64,000 bases of DNA from Saccharopolyspora erythraea NRRL 2338. Lineage in GTDB: Bacteria > Actinomycetota > Actinomycetes > Mycobacteriales > Pseudonocardiaceae. Every line of letters begins with the position of its first letter. Position 1 is the first letter of the stretch. The DNA is taken from positions 744,001 to 808,000 of the forward strand of contig NC_009142.1 in the NCBI RefSeq assembly GCF_000062885.1. Direction: 5' to 3'. The notes below the pieces were generated by a model. It was not told the DNA's origin. It ran no database searches and worked only from the letters and a program-made list of their open reading frames with translations. Position numbers and translations under genes: made by a program. Positions 1 through 8,947 of the stretch are shown piece after piece.

Positions 1-1060
1 CCGGTCGGGTGCACTAGAGGGTTGATCCGGATGGCGGGAACGTCCGGAAGGCAGTACGCGCCGCCGATCACATCCGCCGCGATGCCGACCGCGGTTCACT
101 CGGGTTGATCGCGCTGCCGATCCGCGTGATCACCGGTCGTGATGTTGTTGGTTCGGTGAGCGAACGGATCTCGCCGATGTGACCTTTCGAAGATGTCGGT
201 TGGATCACCGTTGCGCCGATCCGCGCAGTTGATCTTCATTGCGGTGATTAACGTGGTGGGATGCCGTTTTTTCGAGCCGTCGGGAGGATTGCGGAGCCGT
301 CGATCATGGTTGTCCGGCCGGTCGTGGCCGCGCCGGGAAGTGTTGCTGGCAATCCCCTCAGCGCCGTTGTTCTACAGTCGACCACGTGGATCCGGCGGAC
401 GGCGCGCGACGATGCGCGGGAGGTGTGGGCGCCGTGCCCCGGACGCCGGCCGGAGTAACGATTTCCAATCGGTTTCGGGATCTGTTCTTTCCCGCTGATT
501 CGACGTGCGGTCGACAATCGTTCACCGGTTCGAGGTGTGCTTATTCGTCGGACCATTCCCGGCCCGATGTTTTCCGCAGCGCACGAGATTGCGCTCCGCG
601 CTTGTCCCGCGTCCATCGCCGGGGAGGTGTCAGGGACGCGGTGCGGGTTACCCGTATGGGTGGGATGACCATGACGAGGCGTGCACGATGGGTAACAGCC
701 AGGCCGGATGATCTGCCGCTCGGTGCGGCATGTTCGCCGGCGACCCTGAGGCCGTTCGGGGTCGCGGGGGTGCGAGCCTGGGGAGTCTCAGGGAGAAACT
801 GGGGTAGTACCCCGGATGTGGGCGATCCGATGAGACGCGAGATTGAGCGGCGTGCAGGGACGGCACCGGTGGGGCGCACCGGTCCTGCCGAGTGGGGCCG
901 ATCGGCCCGTGCGCCGGGAGTCGCGGAAGTGTTCGGATGGGGGGCGTGTCGTGGTACTCGCACTAGTGTGGGCGATCGGCGAACCGATCTGTTGTCTGGG
1001 GAAGAGGACTGACGCCGTCTTGACCGAGCATTCGACCGACCTCGTGGGGCGTGGTCCGCG
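1..1060. other. Left-end region without a convincing gene
   Basis: Both strands contain open frames, but none shows a recognisable domain, a good ribosome binding site or the strong GC bias at third codon positions seen in the genes that follow. A short perfect inverted repeat, GGGGTA-G-TACCCC, lies at 801-813 and could be a regulator site. I see no tRNA-like cloverleaf. The stretch may hold the promoter of the operon starting at 1061. Confidence 0.5.
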
Positions 1061-2002
1061 ATGACCACGTTGGCGGTGGTGCTCGCCGCGCTGGGGGCCG
1101 TCGGCTACGCGGTGGGCGCTCGCACGCAGCACGGGGCGGTGCACGACACGATCGGCGACAGCGGTCTGGGTCTGCGCAGCCAGCTGCGGCTGCTGAAGAA
1201 CGTCCGCTGGCTGCTCGGGCTGCTCGCGCTCGGCGCCGGTGCGGTGCTGCACGCGTGCGCGCTCGGTCTGGCGCCGTTGACCGTGGTGCAGCCGATCGGT
1301 GTCATCGCGTTGCCGATCACGGTGCTGCTCAACGTCCGCGAGCGCGGCATCCGCGTCCGCGACCTCAAGCCGGCCATGGTGTTCGCGGTCGTCGCGAGCA
1401 CTGTCGGCGTCGGTGCTTTCGTGGTGCTCGCGGCCGGTAGCGCGACCCCGACGCCGGTCGCGCCCGACGACCAGGTGCTCGCCACCCAGCTCGTCGGCGG
1501 CGGGGTTCTCGCCCTCGGCGTCTTCGCGATGATGAGCAGGTCGAAGCTCCGGTGCGTGCTGTTCGCCGCGGGATGCGCGGTCGCGTACGGGTACGTCTCG
1601 CTGCTCACGCGCGCGGTGGTGCAGCAGCTCGGCACCACCGACCTGCTGTCGCTCAACCTGTGGCCGCTGTTCGGGATCGGCATCGCGATGATCGTCGGTG
1701 CCTGGCTGCTGCAGCACGGTTATGCCAGCGGTCCTCCCGACCTGATCGTGGCCTGCCTCACGGTGATCGACCCGATCGTGGCCGTCGGGCTGGGCATCGG
1801 GCTCCTCGGGGAGGCCGACCGGGTGGACACGTGGACGGCCATCGGCGAGGTCGTGTGCGCCGCCGTGGCCTGCGCCGGGGTCTTCGCGCTGGCCCGCTTC
1901 CACCCGGAGAACCGCGAGCGGCGCGTACCCACACCTGTGACCGGCAGCAGTGATCTTGCCGGACCGAGTTCGACAGATCGTCCTGACGGGAGTACTCCTT
2001 GA
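1061..2002 (+). CDS. DMT-family (EamA/NIPA-like) membrane transporter
   Basis: A 313-residue integral membrane protein with about nine to ten hydrophobic segments filling residues 1-285 and a short polar tail. The two-repeat layout, the LAPLTVVQPIGV segment in the first half and the matching VIDPIVAVGLGIGLLGE segment in the second half are typical of drug/metabolite-superfamily exporters, including NIPA-like proteins. The substrate cannot be read from sequence. The ATG at 1061 is chosen because the first membrane helix begins at once. The stop codon overlaps the TTG start of the next gene (TTGA), so the two are probably cotranscribed. The neighbouring glycosyltransferases suggest export or recycling of a glycosylated cell-envelope metabolite, but that is inference. 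Confidence 0.75.
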   Translation: MTTLAVVLAALGAVGYAVGARTQHGAVHDTIGDSGLGLRSQLRLLKNVRWLLGLLALGAGAVLHACALGLAPLTVVQPIGVIALPITVLLNVRERGIRVRDLKPAMVFAVVASTVGVGAFVVLAAGSATPTPVAPDDQVLATQLVGGGVLALGVFAMMSRSKLRCVLFAAGCAVAYGYVSLLTRAVVQQLGTTDLLSLNLWPLFGIGIAMIVGAWLLQHGYASGPPDLIVACLTVIDPIVAVGLGIGLLGEADRVDTWTAIGEVVCAAVACAGVFALARFHPENRERRVPTPVTGSSDLAGPSSTDRPDGSTP

Positions 2003-3234
2003 CTTCGCAACCGTCCAGCAGGCGTCCGCTCCGGATCGTGATCGGTGCGGTTCTGTACCCCCCAGACGTGAACGGGGCCGCCAACTTCGGCCACCGGCTC
2101 GCGACGGGCCTTGCGCGCCTCGGACACGACGTGCACGTGATCTGCCACGCGATGGACCGCCGGTCCAGCACGCGCGTCGAGGACGGCGTCACCGTGCACC
2201 GCGTCGGCTCCTACGCCACGCCCGTGCACCCGACGTTCCGCATCAACACGCCGTGGCAGGCGTTCGCCGCCGCCGACGAGCTGCTGGCCGAGATCCAGCC
2301 CGACGTCGTGCACGTCCAGTCGCACTTCTACATCTGCCGCGCCCTGATCAACGCCGCCCGCAAGCGCGGCATCGGCCTGGTCGCGACCAACCACTTCATG
2401 CCGGAGAACATCTTCGGCTACCTCAAGATCCCCGGGCTGCTGCAGCCCGTCGCCTCCCGCATCCTGTGGCGCAACCTGATCAAGCACTACAGCAAGGCCC
2501 AGATGGTGACCGCGCCGACGCCGCGCGCGGTGCAGCTGCTGCAGGACAACGGCTTCGACCACCGGGCCATCCCGGTGTCCTGCGGCATGGACGTGGAACG
2601 ATACCGCCGCCGGGCGCGGCTGTTCCGCAAGAACAACCCCGACCCCAAGACGCGGACCGTGCTGTTCGTCGGCAGGCTCGACGAGGAGAAGCACATCGAC
2701 GACCTGCTGCGGGCGATGTCGTTGCTGCGCACCGAGGCCGCCACGCGGCTGGAGATCGTCGGCGACGGCAGCAAGCGCGCCGCCTACGAGCAGCTCGCCC
2801 ACGAGCTCGGCATCGGCGACCGGGTGCACTTCGCCGGGTTCGTCAGCGATGACGAGCTGCTCGACGCCTACGCCCGCGCCGACGTGTTCTGCATGCCCAG
2901 CATCGCCGAGCTGCAGAGCCTGGCGACGATGGAGGCGATGTCGGCGGCCACCCCGGTCGTGCTGGCCGACGCCATGGCCCTGCCGCACCTGGTCGAGTCC
3001 GGCAAGAACGGCAAACTGTTCCCGCCGCACGACGTGCACGCCCTGGCCGCGGCGATCGACGAGATCATCAGCGACCGCGCGACCATCGACCGGATGGGCG
3101 CGGCCAGCGAGCGACTGGTGTCCAAGCACGACATCAACGCGGTGCTCGGCCGGTTCGAGTCGATCTACCGGCACGTCACCAACCCCGACGAGGTCCTGGA
3201 ACTCGAAGAGCTCCACGCCGAGCTGGCGAGCTGA
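1999..3234 (+). CDS. GT4-family glycosyltransferase
   Basis: A 411-residue GT-B fold glycosyltransferase. The N-terminal acceptor domain begins with RIVIGAVLYPPDVNGAANF and continues with RLATGLARLGHDVHVI, the usual opening of GT4 enzymes. The C-terminal donor domain has VLFVGRLDEEKHIDDLL near residue 220 and the EX7E-like segment around PSIAELQSLATMEAMSA near residues 302-318. It resembles actinobacterial mannosyl- or glucosyltransferases acting on lipid acceptors, though donor and acceptor are not defined. It starts at TTG 1999, overlapping the stop of the transporter. Nine bases separate its stop from the next gene, so it sits inside a four-gene operon. Confidence 0.85.
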   Translation: MTSQPSSRRPLRIVIGAVLYPPDVNGAANFGHRLATGLARLGHDVHVICHAMDRRSSTRVEDGVTVHRVGSYATPVHPTFRINTPWQAFAAADELLAEIQPDVVHVQSHFYICRALINAARKRGIGLVATNHFMPENIFGYLKIPGLLQPVASRILWRNLIKHYSKAQMVTAPTPRAVQLLQDNGFDHRAIPVSCGMDVERYRRRARLFRKNNPDPKTRTVLFVGRLDEEKHIDDLLRAMSLLRTEAATRLEIVGDGSKRAAYEQLAHELGIGDRVHFAGFVSDDELLDAYARADVFCMPSIAELQSLATMEAMSAATPVVLADAMALPHLVESGKNGKLFPPHDVHALAAAIDEIISDRATIDRMGAASERLVSKHDINAVLGRFESIYRHVTNPDEVLELEELHAELAS

Positions 3235-3243
3235 GCCACCGCC

Positions 3244-4521
3244 ATGCCCAGTACCCGAACCGAACCGGTGGAGCGCGTAGCGGAGATCAACGGATCCGAC
3301 CTGCACTACTGGATCCACCGCGACGAACTCGGCGAGGCGCGAGCCGCCGAAGACGGTGGTCGCCCCGGCGCCACCGAAGCCGACGGCAGCGGCAACGCCG
3401 GTGCGATCGAGGCCGATGATCGCGCTGCTGCTGGCATCGGTGTCGATGCCGCTGCCGCTGACCGTGCGGATGTCGTTGCCGGCGCCGATGCGGTTGGCCG
3501 TGCGGATGCCGTTGGCGGCGCTGATGTCGCTGTTGGTGGGGATGCCGTTGGCCGCCCCGAAGCCGCTGGCGGCGCTGATACCAATGCCGCCACCGTTGTC
3601 GCTGGCGCCGCCGATGTCGCTGGCCCCGCCGAGGCTGTTGGCGGCGGTCTCGTGGCCGGCGCCGACGCCAATGCCGCGGCCGATGCACGCGGTCGCGTCG
3701 TCGTCAGCGATGCTGCAGCGGCCGACGTCGGCGGACGCGATGCCGTGGAGACCGTGCTGATGGTGCACGGACTGCGCGGCACGCACCACGGCCTCGAACT
3801 GATCGCCGACGGACTCGACGAGCACCGGGTCGTCGTCCCCGACCTGCCGGGGTTCGGCGCCTCGGGGCCGATGTCCGGCCACCGGCACGACGTCGAGGGC
3901 TACGCGAGCGCGATGATTCAGCTGATCAAGCTGCTGGGTGACCGCCCGGTGACCCTGCTCGGTCACTCCTTCGGCTCCATCGTCGCCGCGCATGTCGCCT
4001 CCTCCGCTCCTGAGCTGGTGCGGCGGCTGGTGCTGGTCAACCCGATCTCGAGCCTGGCCCTGAACGGCCCGAGGGTGGTGCTGTCCGGGCTCACCTCCGC
4101 CTACTACTCCCTGGGCAAGGCGCTCCCGCCGCGCATGGGCAACTCGCTGCTGTCCAACAAGTGGATCGTCCTCGCCGCGAGCCGGACCATGACCCGCACC
4201 AAGGACAGGCAGCTCCGCCGGTTCATAGACCAGAACCACCTCCGGCACTTCAGCCGCTTCCACAGCCCCGCGCTGCTCAACGAGACCTTCCTCGCCTCGG
4301 TGAACAACACGGTCATGGAGTACGTGGACGCACTGACCATGCCGACCCTGCTCATCGCAGGCGAGTCCGACGAGATCGCACCGCTGCCCGGCCAGCGCGT
4401 CCTCGCCAAGCGCCTCGACGACGCCGAACTGGTGGTGCTCCCCGACGTAGGCCACCTCGTGCACTACGAGACGCCCGTGGCCGCCGCGAACCAGATCAAG
4501 CGGTTCCTCGCAGCATCATGA
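3244..4521 (+). CDS. Alpha/beta-hydrolase with a large low-complexity insertion
   Basis: A 425-residue protein. Residues 12-25 form a normal first beta-hairpin (EINGSDLHYWIHRD). The fold then resumes at about residue 168 with VETVLMVHGLRGTHHG (oxyanion-hole HG), the nucleophile elbow GHSFGS near residue 241, an acid in the ESDE segment near residue 380 and the catalytic His in GHLVHYE near residue 402. Between these lie about 130 residues of Ala/Gly/Asp/Val-rich sequence with recurring DAVG and GADA units. The insertion uses GAT, GCT, GTT and AAT codons more often than its flanks, which suggests a late repeat expansion in a surface loop. The catalytic triad appears intact. The substrate is unknown; the operon suggests a glycosylated lipid or ester. 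The stop overlaps the start of the next gene (ATGA). Confidence 0.8.
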   Translation: MPSTRTEPVERVAEINGSDLHYWIHRDELGEARAAEDGGRPGATEADGSGNAGAIEADDRAAAGIGVDAAAADRADVVAGADAVGRADAVGGADVAVGGDAVGRPEAAGGADTNAATVVAGAADVAGPAEAVGGGLVAGADANAAADARGRVVVSDAAAADVGGRDAVETVLMVHGLRGTHHGLELIADGLDEHRVVVPDLPGFGASGPMSGHRHDVEGYASAMIQLIKLLGDRPVTLLGHSFGSIVAAHVASSAPELVRRLVLVNPISSLALNGPRVVLSGLTSAYYSLGKALPPRMGNSLLSNKWIVLAASRTMTRTKDRQLRRFIDQNHLRHFSRFHSPALLNETFLASVNNTVMEYVDALTMPTLLIAGESDEIAPLPGQRVLAKRLDDAELVVLPDVGHLVHYETPVAAANQIKRFLAAS

Positions 4522-6278
4522 ACAGCCCAGAGACGAGAAAACCCGTGGACGCCAAGGGCGTGGACACCAAGGACGCGGAGGCCGTAGCCCGTACCCCGCA
4601 GTCGGCCGGTGTCCACGCCCCTGGCGGTGTCCCGGACGCTGCGGGCACTTTGCGGGCCTCAGAACACGGATGTGCCGAGGCCGCTGGTGGCACACCGGCG
4701 ACCGGCGCTGGCAGCGCTGCATCCTCCGGGGATGTCGGTGGCCGCGAGAACCCTGCGGACGCTGCCGAGAACACTGCGGGCTCCGCGGACAACGGGGGCG
4801 CGAGCTTCGGTGACTCGGCGAGCGCTGGGCACTCGGCGAACAGCGCGTACGGGGCATCCGGCGGGCATGCACCCGGCGGTGGGCACGGGGTGAGCAGCGG
4901 GGACTGCACGACTATCGGGCACGAGGAGGTAAGCGGGCGCTGGGCGAACGGCGGGAACGACGTGGGTGCTGGGGGCTCTGCGGGCGGTTCCGACTCGGTG
5001 CGTGCTGCCGATTCCGCAGCCGGCGAGGGCTCCACGGCCACCGGGGGAGACTCGGCGGCCACTGGGGGCGCGGCTGCTACTGCGGGGGCGGCTGGCACAC
5101 AGGCATCGGGGAGCATCGGCGGGTCGTCCGAGGGGCGTCGGATGAACGTGTTCATCGACGCGCGTTGGACGCGGACCGACACCCACGACGGGATCAGTCG
5201 CTACGGGGCGAACCTCATCGAGGCATTGCACCAACTCCATCCAGTGACGATGTTGATCCATGACGTCCGGCAGCTCGACCTGCTGCCGGACGGGGTTCCG
5301 CACGTGAAGATCAACAGCCCGTTCTCTCCGCGCGAGCTGTGGGTCTCGCGCACGCTGAACAAGCTGGGGGCGGACGTTGTTTTCAGCCCGATGCAGGTGA
5401 TCGGCGGTTTCTCGCGACGGTACAAGCTGATCCTCACGCTGCACGACCTGATCTACTACCGGCACCCGCAGCCACCCGGCTTCCTGCCGTTGCCGGTCCA
5501 GGTCGTGTGGCGTCTCTACCATAAGGCGTACTGGCCGCAGCGGGTTCTGCTCAACCGGGCCGACGCCGTGGTGACGGTCAGCGAAACGACCCGCACGCTG
5601 ATGAGGAGCTATCGGCTCACGCGTAGACCCATTACCGTCGTCCACAATGCACCGTCCGAACTGGACTCTTCGGTCAGTGTGAAGGATTCGGTCGACTCCG
5701 GTCGCGGCGAAGGTGCAGTGGAGCGTGCTGCGGGCGAGGATGCCCGGAACGGTGCCGGTGGCCCTCGGGAACTCGTGTACATGGGTTCGTTCATGCCGTA
5801 CAAGAACGTGGAAACACTGATCGATGGCATGGCTTCCCTTCCTGGTTATCGGTTGCACCTGGTCAGTCGGGTCGCGCCGGCGCGGGAAGCCGAGCTGGTG
5901 CGGCGGATTCCGCCCGGCGCGGACGTCATCTTCTGGCGCGGAATCAGCGACGGGGACTACCACGAACTGCTGTCGAGGGCGTTCGCGCTGGTAACCGCCT
6001 CGAAGGACGAGGGTTTCGGGCTTCCGATCATCGAGGCGATGAACGTGGGCACTCCGGTCGTGTGCAGCGACCTGACGATCTTTCGCGAGGTCACCGGTGG
6101 CCACGCCCGGTTCTTCCAGCCCGACTCGCCGGACGGCTTCGCTGCCGCGATCGACGGCTTGGAAGACGGTGCAGTGCGGGCGGAACTGGTGGAATCAGCC
6201 CGGGTTCAAGCCAAACACTTCACTTGGGCCTCCTCTGCGGAAAGGTTGCTTGAAGTGATGCGCTCGGTCGCGCGGTAG
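4518..6278 (+). CDS. GT4-family glycosyltransferase with a ~200-residue low-complexity N-terminal extension
   Basis: The ATG at 4518 overlaps the preceding stop (ATGA) and gives 586 residues. Residues 1-208 are Gly/Ala/Ser/Asp-rich with no fold signature. The enzyme proper starts at MNVFIDARW near residue 209. It shows ISRYGANLIEAL, TLHDLIYY, a donor-domain start LVYMGSFMPYKNVETL and the late motif EGFGLPIIEAMNVGTPVV. A second, shorter polar insertion of about 35 residues lies between the two Rossmann domains, after VVHNAPSELD. An alternative ATG at 5142, preceded by a purine-rich stretch, would give a conventional protein of about 378 residues, so the extension may be untranslated. The family transfers a sugar from a nucleotide donor; the acceptor is unknown. 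Confidence 0.75.
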   Translation: MNSPETRKPVDAKGVDTKDAEAVARTPQSAGVHAPGGVPDAAGTLRASEHGCAEAAGGTPATGAGSAASSGDVGGRENPADAAENTAGSADNGGASFGDSASAGHSANSAYGASGGHAPGGGHGVSSGDCTTIGHEEVSGRWANGGNDVGAGGSAGGSDSVRAADSAAGEGSTATGGDSAATGGAAATAGAAGTQASGSIGGSSEGRRMNVFIDARWTRTDTHDGISRYGANLIEALHQLHPVTMLIHDVRQLDLLPDGVPHVKINSPFSPRELWVSRTLNKLGADVVFSPMQVIGGFSRRYKLILTLHDLIYYRHPQPPGFLPLPVQVVWRLYHKAYWPQRVLLNRADAVVTVSETTRTLMRSYRLTRRPITVVHNAPSELDSSVSVKDSVDSGRGEGAVERAAGEDARNGAGGPRELVYMGSFMPYKNVETLIDGMASLPGYRLHLVSRVAPAREAELVRRIPPGADVIFWRGISDGDYHELLSRAFALVTASKDEGFGLPIIEAMNVGTPVVCSDLTIFREVTGGHARFFQPDSPDGFAAAIDGLEDGAVRAELVESARVQAKHFTWASSAERLLEVMRSVAR

Positions 6279-6606
6279 CGAGAATCCGGGCACGGTCGAC
6301 GCGGCTGACGTTCTTGCCTGGGAGGGATTCGTTCGCCAGCGCGTCGAACACGTGGAATTCCAGTTCGGGGTAAGGAATTCCGATGGTGATCCTCGGTCCG
6401 TACTACCTTGCGCAATTACTTTGCCTAAGCGGGGTGGTTCGGGGGCTGGTCGGGACGGGGTGGGTTCGTCTGATTTTTACGTTTGGGGCAGGAAAACGTA
6501 CTTGCTTCGCGCGAGAAGCGTTGCTCTGGTATTGGTCCTCTTTGGACGCTGCGATTTGTGCGTTGCGACTTCGGCGCGAAGCAGGACGTTGGGCGCCGAG
6601 ATTGGT
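6279..6606. other. Intergenic region between convergent genes
   Basis: This stretch separates the glycosyltransferase operon from the inhibitor gene on the opposite strand. It is less GC-rich than its surroundings in places (for example around 6470-6560). I see no gene, no RNA and no strong hairpin terminator. Confidence 0.5.
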
Positions 6607-7323
6607 TCAGTGCGACCACACCTGGATCGCGCGGGCCACGTATGGCGAACGTGGCACGAATGATCCGGTGGGGTAGGTGCGGAAGTCGGCCTCGGTGGAG
6701 CAGGACCCGTCCTGGTAGACCGTGACGGGCCGACCGGTGTTGTTGGCGAACGAGGTCGCCTCGAAGTCCTGCGGTAGCGCGACGCAGCGACCGAGTGGGG
6801 CTGCTGATACCTCGGTCTGGTGGGCAGCCCCCTGGAAGTCATGGCTCGGCCACGCGCAGAAGCTGTCCGCCGGGCAGGCGTGCGGCTCGATGGTGGCGGG
6901 GCCTTCCGCGGATGCGGCGTGCGCGGCCGTGGCCGTGGCCAGCGCCGTTCCGACGACGAGGAGGACCGTGGTCGCCAAGTTCAGCAGGACGGACCGGAGC
7001 CGGGTGGAGGACGACCCTGGCCTGCTCGGCGGTCGGAGCAGCGAGGACAGCCGGCCGGGACCGTACCGGCGTCCGTGGAGCTGGGTCGTGGGGGTTGGTT
7101 CGGGCCGGGACGTGCGGGTGGGGCGTCGGCCGCCGACGAGTCGGAACGCCAGGGGAATCCGTTCGGGCGCGCGCAGCACCGGGATGTCCGGCGGCGGTGA
7201 GGTGAGGGTTCGGGAGGTGCCCTGGGCCGGTGCCGCGGGTACGGCGGTGAGGTGCGAGGACCGCTGGCGGGTCGGGCCCCGCCGGGTGGTGTGCAGGTCG
7301 ACCGCAGTGGCGTGCGCAGACAT
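6607..7323 (-). CDS. Membrane-anchored peptidase inhibitor I36 family protein
   Basis: 238 residues. The last ~95 residues contain four cysteines in the spacing ACPADSFCAW ... GRCVALP ... GSCSTE, ending with PYVARAIQVWSH. This is the pattern of the small secreted beta-crystallin-like peptidase inhibitor I36 (SMI) family. A hydrophobic helix at about residues 110-135 (LLNLATTVLLVVGTALATA, then AHA) would act as signal peptide or anchor. Unusually, about 105 Pro/Arg/Thr-rich residues precede it. The ATG at 7323 has a good AGGGG ribosome binding site, which supports that long cytoplasmic leader. Expected role: inhibition of extracellular proteases. The membrane topology is inferred. Confidence 0.65.
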   Translation of the reverse strand: MSAHATAVDLHTTRRGPTRQRSSHLTAVPAAPAQGTSRTLTSPPPDIPVLRAPERIPLAFRLVGGRRPTRTSRPEPTPTTQLHGRRYGPGRLSSLLRPPSRPGSSSTRLRSVLLNLATTVLLVVGTALATATAAHAASAEGPATIEPHACPADSFCAWPSHDFQGAAHQTEVSAAPLGRCVALPQDFEATSFANNTGRPVTVYQDGSCSTEADFRTYPTGSFVPRSPYVARAIQVWSH

Positions 7324-7599
7324 GGGAAACCCCTTTCACAGCAACGGGAATGCCGGAATTCGTCATCCGGGCGACGCAATCCAGATTCCCGAAAGCGGCG
7401 ACCGAGTGCCAGGGTATTGGGTGGATTCACCCCTACCGGGTGTTTTTCTCGGCTTCCTGCCCGCAACGATCCAGAAGCGGTGAGTGGCCGAAATGGACGT
7501 CGCGGCTGTCCGAACTGGCCGGTCGGGAGACGCTGATCTGGGGGATTCGGCGACGGAAGTGGGATATCCGGCGGGAGTCGGGGGAGGGGGCCTCGCGAG

Positions 7600-7872
7600 C
7601 AGGGGAGCCCGGGTGCGACTCGGTGCGCGAGTGACGGAGCCTTCGGCTGGGCGCAGAAGGCTCGGCCGTGGGTCAGGGCGCGGGTGACGGAGCCTTCGGC
7701 CGGGGGAGGCCCGGCTGGGGTTCAGCGTGTGGGTGGCGGGACCTTCGGCCGGGAGCAGGAGGCCGGGCCGTGGCCGGCGCAGGTGGCGGAACCTTCGGCC
7801 GGGAGCCGGGAGCCGGGAGCCGGGAGCCGGGAGGCCCGGCCGTGGCTCAGGGCACGGGTGATGGGACCTTCG
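7600..7872. repeat. Minisatellite-like imperfect tandem repeats
   Basis: Five related units of about 50 bases begin near 7631, 7684, 7733, 7783 and 7858. Each opens with a GTGACGG-like word followed by CCTTCGGCYGGG, and most continue with an AGGCCCGGCCGTGG-like word. The fourth unit is lengthened by a run of the heptamer GGGAGCC, four exact copies at 7801-7828. The last unit overlaps the 3' end of the AraC gene. Sequence from 7324 to 7600 shows no gene. Confidence 0.7.
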
Positions 7873-8866
7873 GCTGGGAGTCGGTGGGGATGGCGGGGGA
7901 AGCCTGCTCGTCGGGATCCGCGGTAGCGGTTTGGGCGCGGCGGCGGTGGTCGCGAGGGCTGATGCCACGGACGCGCTTGAAGGCCGAGCTGAAGGCGAAG
8001 CCGTCGGCGTAGCCGACCTGGGCGGCTACCGAGGTCACCGTGGCGCCGGGGCGGCGCAGGAGGTCGGCCGCCAGGTCCATGCGCCAGCAGGTGAGGTACG
8101 TCAGCGGCGGCTCGCCGACCAGTTCGGTGAAGCGCCTGGCCAGTCCCGCGCGGGAAACGCCGACGTGGGCAGCCAGCGAGCGGACCGTCCAGGGTGCCGC
8201 CGGGGCGTTGTGCATCGCGCGCAGCGCGCCGCCGACGACGGGGTCGGCGAGCGCCCGGTACCAGCTCGGCGCCTCGGCCTCTGGGCGGGTGAACCAGTCC
8301 CGGAGAGTGAAGACCAGCAGCACGTCGAGCATCCGGTCGAGTGCGATCTGCTGCCCAGGTGTGTCTCGAACCAGTTCCGCCGTGACCAGCTCCAGCAGTT
8401 CCAGGCAGGAGTCGTCCACGGCCGGCACGACCAGTACCGGCGGCAGCGCGCACAGCAACCGCTCGCCGAGGCTGTCCGGGAGTTGGTAGGTGCCGCTGAC
8501 GAGGGTCGCGGAGCCGTCGGCGGAGCTGCCGAACGTGCGCGGGCCGAGTGCGAGGGCCTCGCCCACGTCGGAGCCGTCGGCGATGCTGAAGCAGCGGTCG
8601 TCGCGCACCAGGAGCCCGGGCGGGGTGCTGGGCTCGTCGGCGATGACGTAGCGGCCAGGCCCTCGCACGACCGCGATGTCACCCGGCCGGAGCCGCAGGA
8701 CCGGACCGTCGTCGGGGACGATCCAGGCGTCCTCGTGCAGCATGGTGTGCAGTTCCAGGCTCGCCGTGCTCTCGAACCGCAGCGACCAGGGCGGCGACAG
8801 GATGGACTGGCAGAACTGGGCGCCCTGGGCTCGGACGCCGTGCAGCAGGTCGGCGAGCGGATCCAT
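7847..8866 (-). CDS. AraC-family transcriptional regulator (cupin sensor domain)
   Basis: 339 residues. The N-terminal half is a cupin-type sensor (RLRPGDIAVVRGPGRYVI near residues 58-73). The C-terminal double helix-turn-helix runs from about residue 222 (WTVRSLAAHVGVSRAGLARRF) to the family signature VAAQVGYADGFAFSSAFKR and the closing GISPRDHR. The last ~35 residues (QTATADPDEQASPAIPTDSQ and onward) come from the tandem repeat beyond the domain and are probably non-functional. It is divergent from the NAD(P)-binding gene at 8948, 81 bases away. That is the classic arrangement for a regulator and its target, so it probably controls that gene and itself. Confidence 0.85.
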   Translation of the reverse strand: MDPLADLLHGVRAQGAQFCQSILSPPWSLRFESTASLELHTMLHEDAWIVPDDGPVLRLRPGDIAVVRGPGRYVIADEPSTPPGLLVRDDRCFSIADGSDVGEALALGPRTFGSSADGSATLVSGTYQLPDSLGERLLCALPPVLVVPAVDDSCLELLELVTAELVRDTPGQQIALDRMLDVLLVFTLRDWFTRPEAEAPSWYRALADPVVGGALRAMHNAPAAPWTVRSLAAHVGVSRAGLARRFTELVGEPPLTYLTCWRMDLAADLLRRPGATVTSVAAQVGYADGFAFSSAFKRVRGISPRDHRRRAQTATADPDEQASPAIPTDSQPKVPSPVP

Positions 8867-8947
8867 GTGGACAGCTTAGAGCAACGGACATGTTCCGTAG
8901 CTGATCAGCCATGGATCGTCTCAGTCCGCGCTGCTTGACTCTTGGCC

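Noticed and set aside
500-545. A GGTTCGA word suggestive of a tRNA T-arm
   Set aside because: No paired acceptor, D or anticodon arms can be folded around it.
386-1012. Possible 208-residue protein before the transporter
   Set aside because: No family match, poor third-position GC bias, no ribosome binding site.
1720-4464. A 914-codon minus-strand frame over the transporter-glycosyltransferase operon
   Set aside because: The three plus-strand proteins underneath are clearly recognisable; the antisense product is low-complexity Gly/Val/Asp/Ala.
6352-6725. Overlapping small open frames after the glycosyltransferase operon
   Set aside because: They overlap the 3' end of the inhibitor gene and have no coding bias.
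7801-7832. Heptamer run considered as a CRISPR or regulatory array
   Set aside because: The copies are contiguous without spacers; it is a simple slippage repeat.
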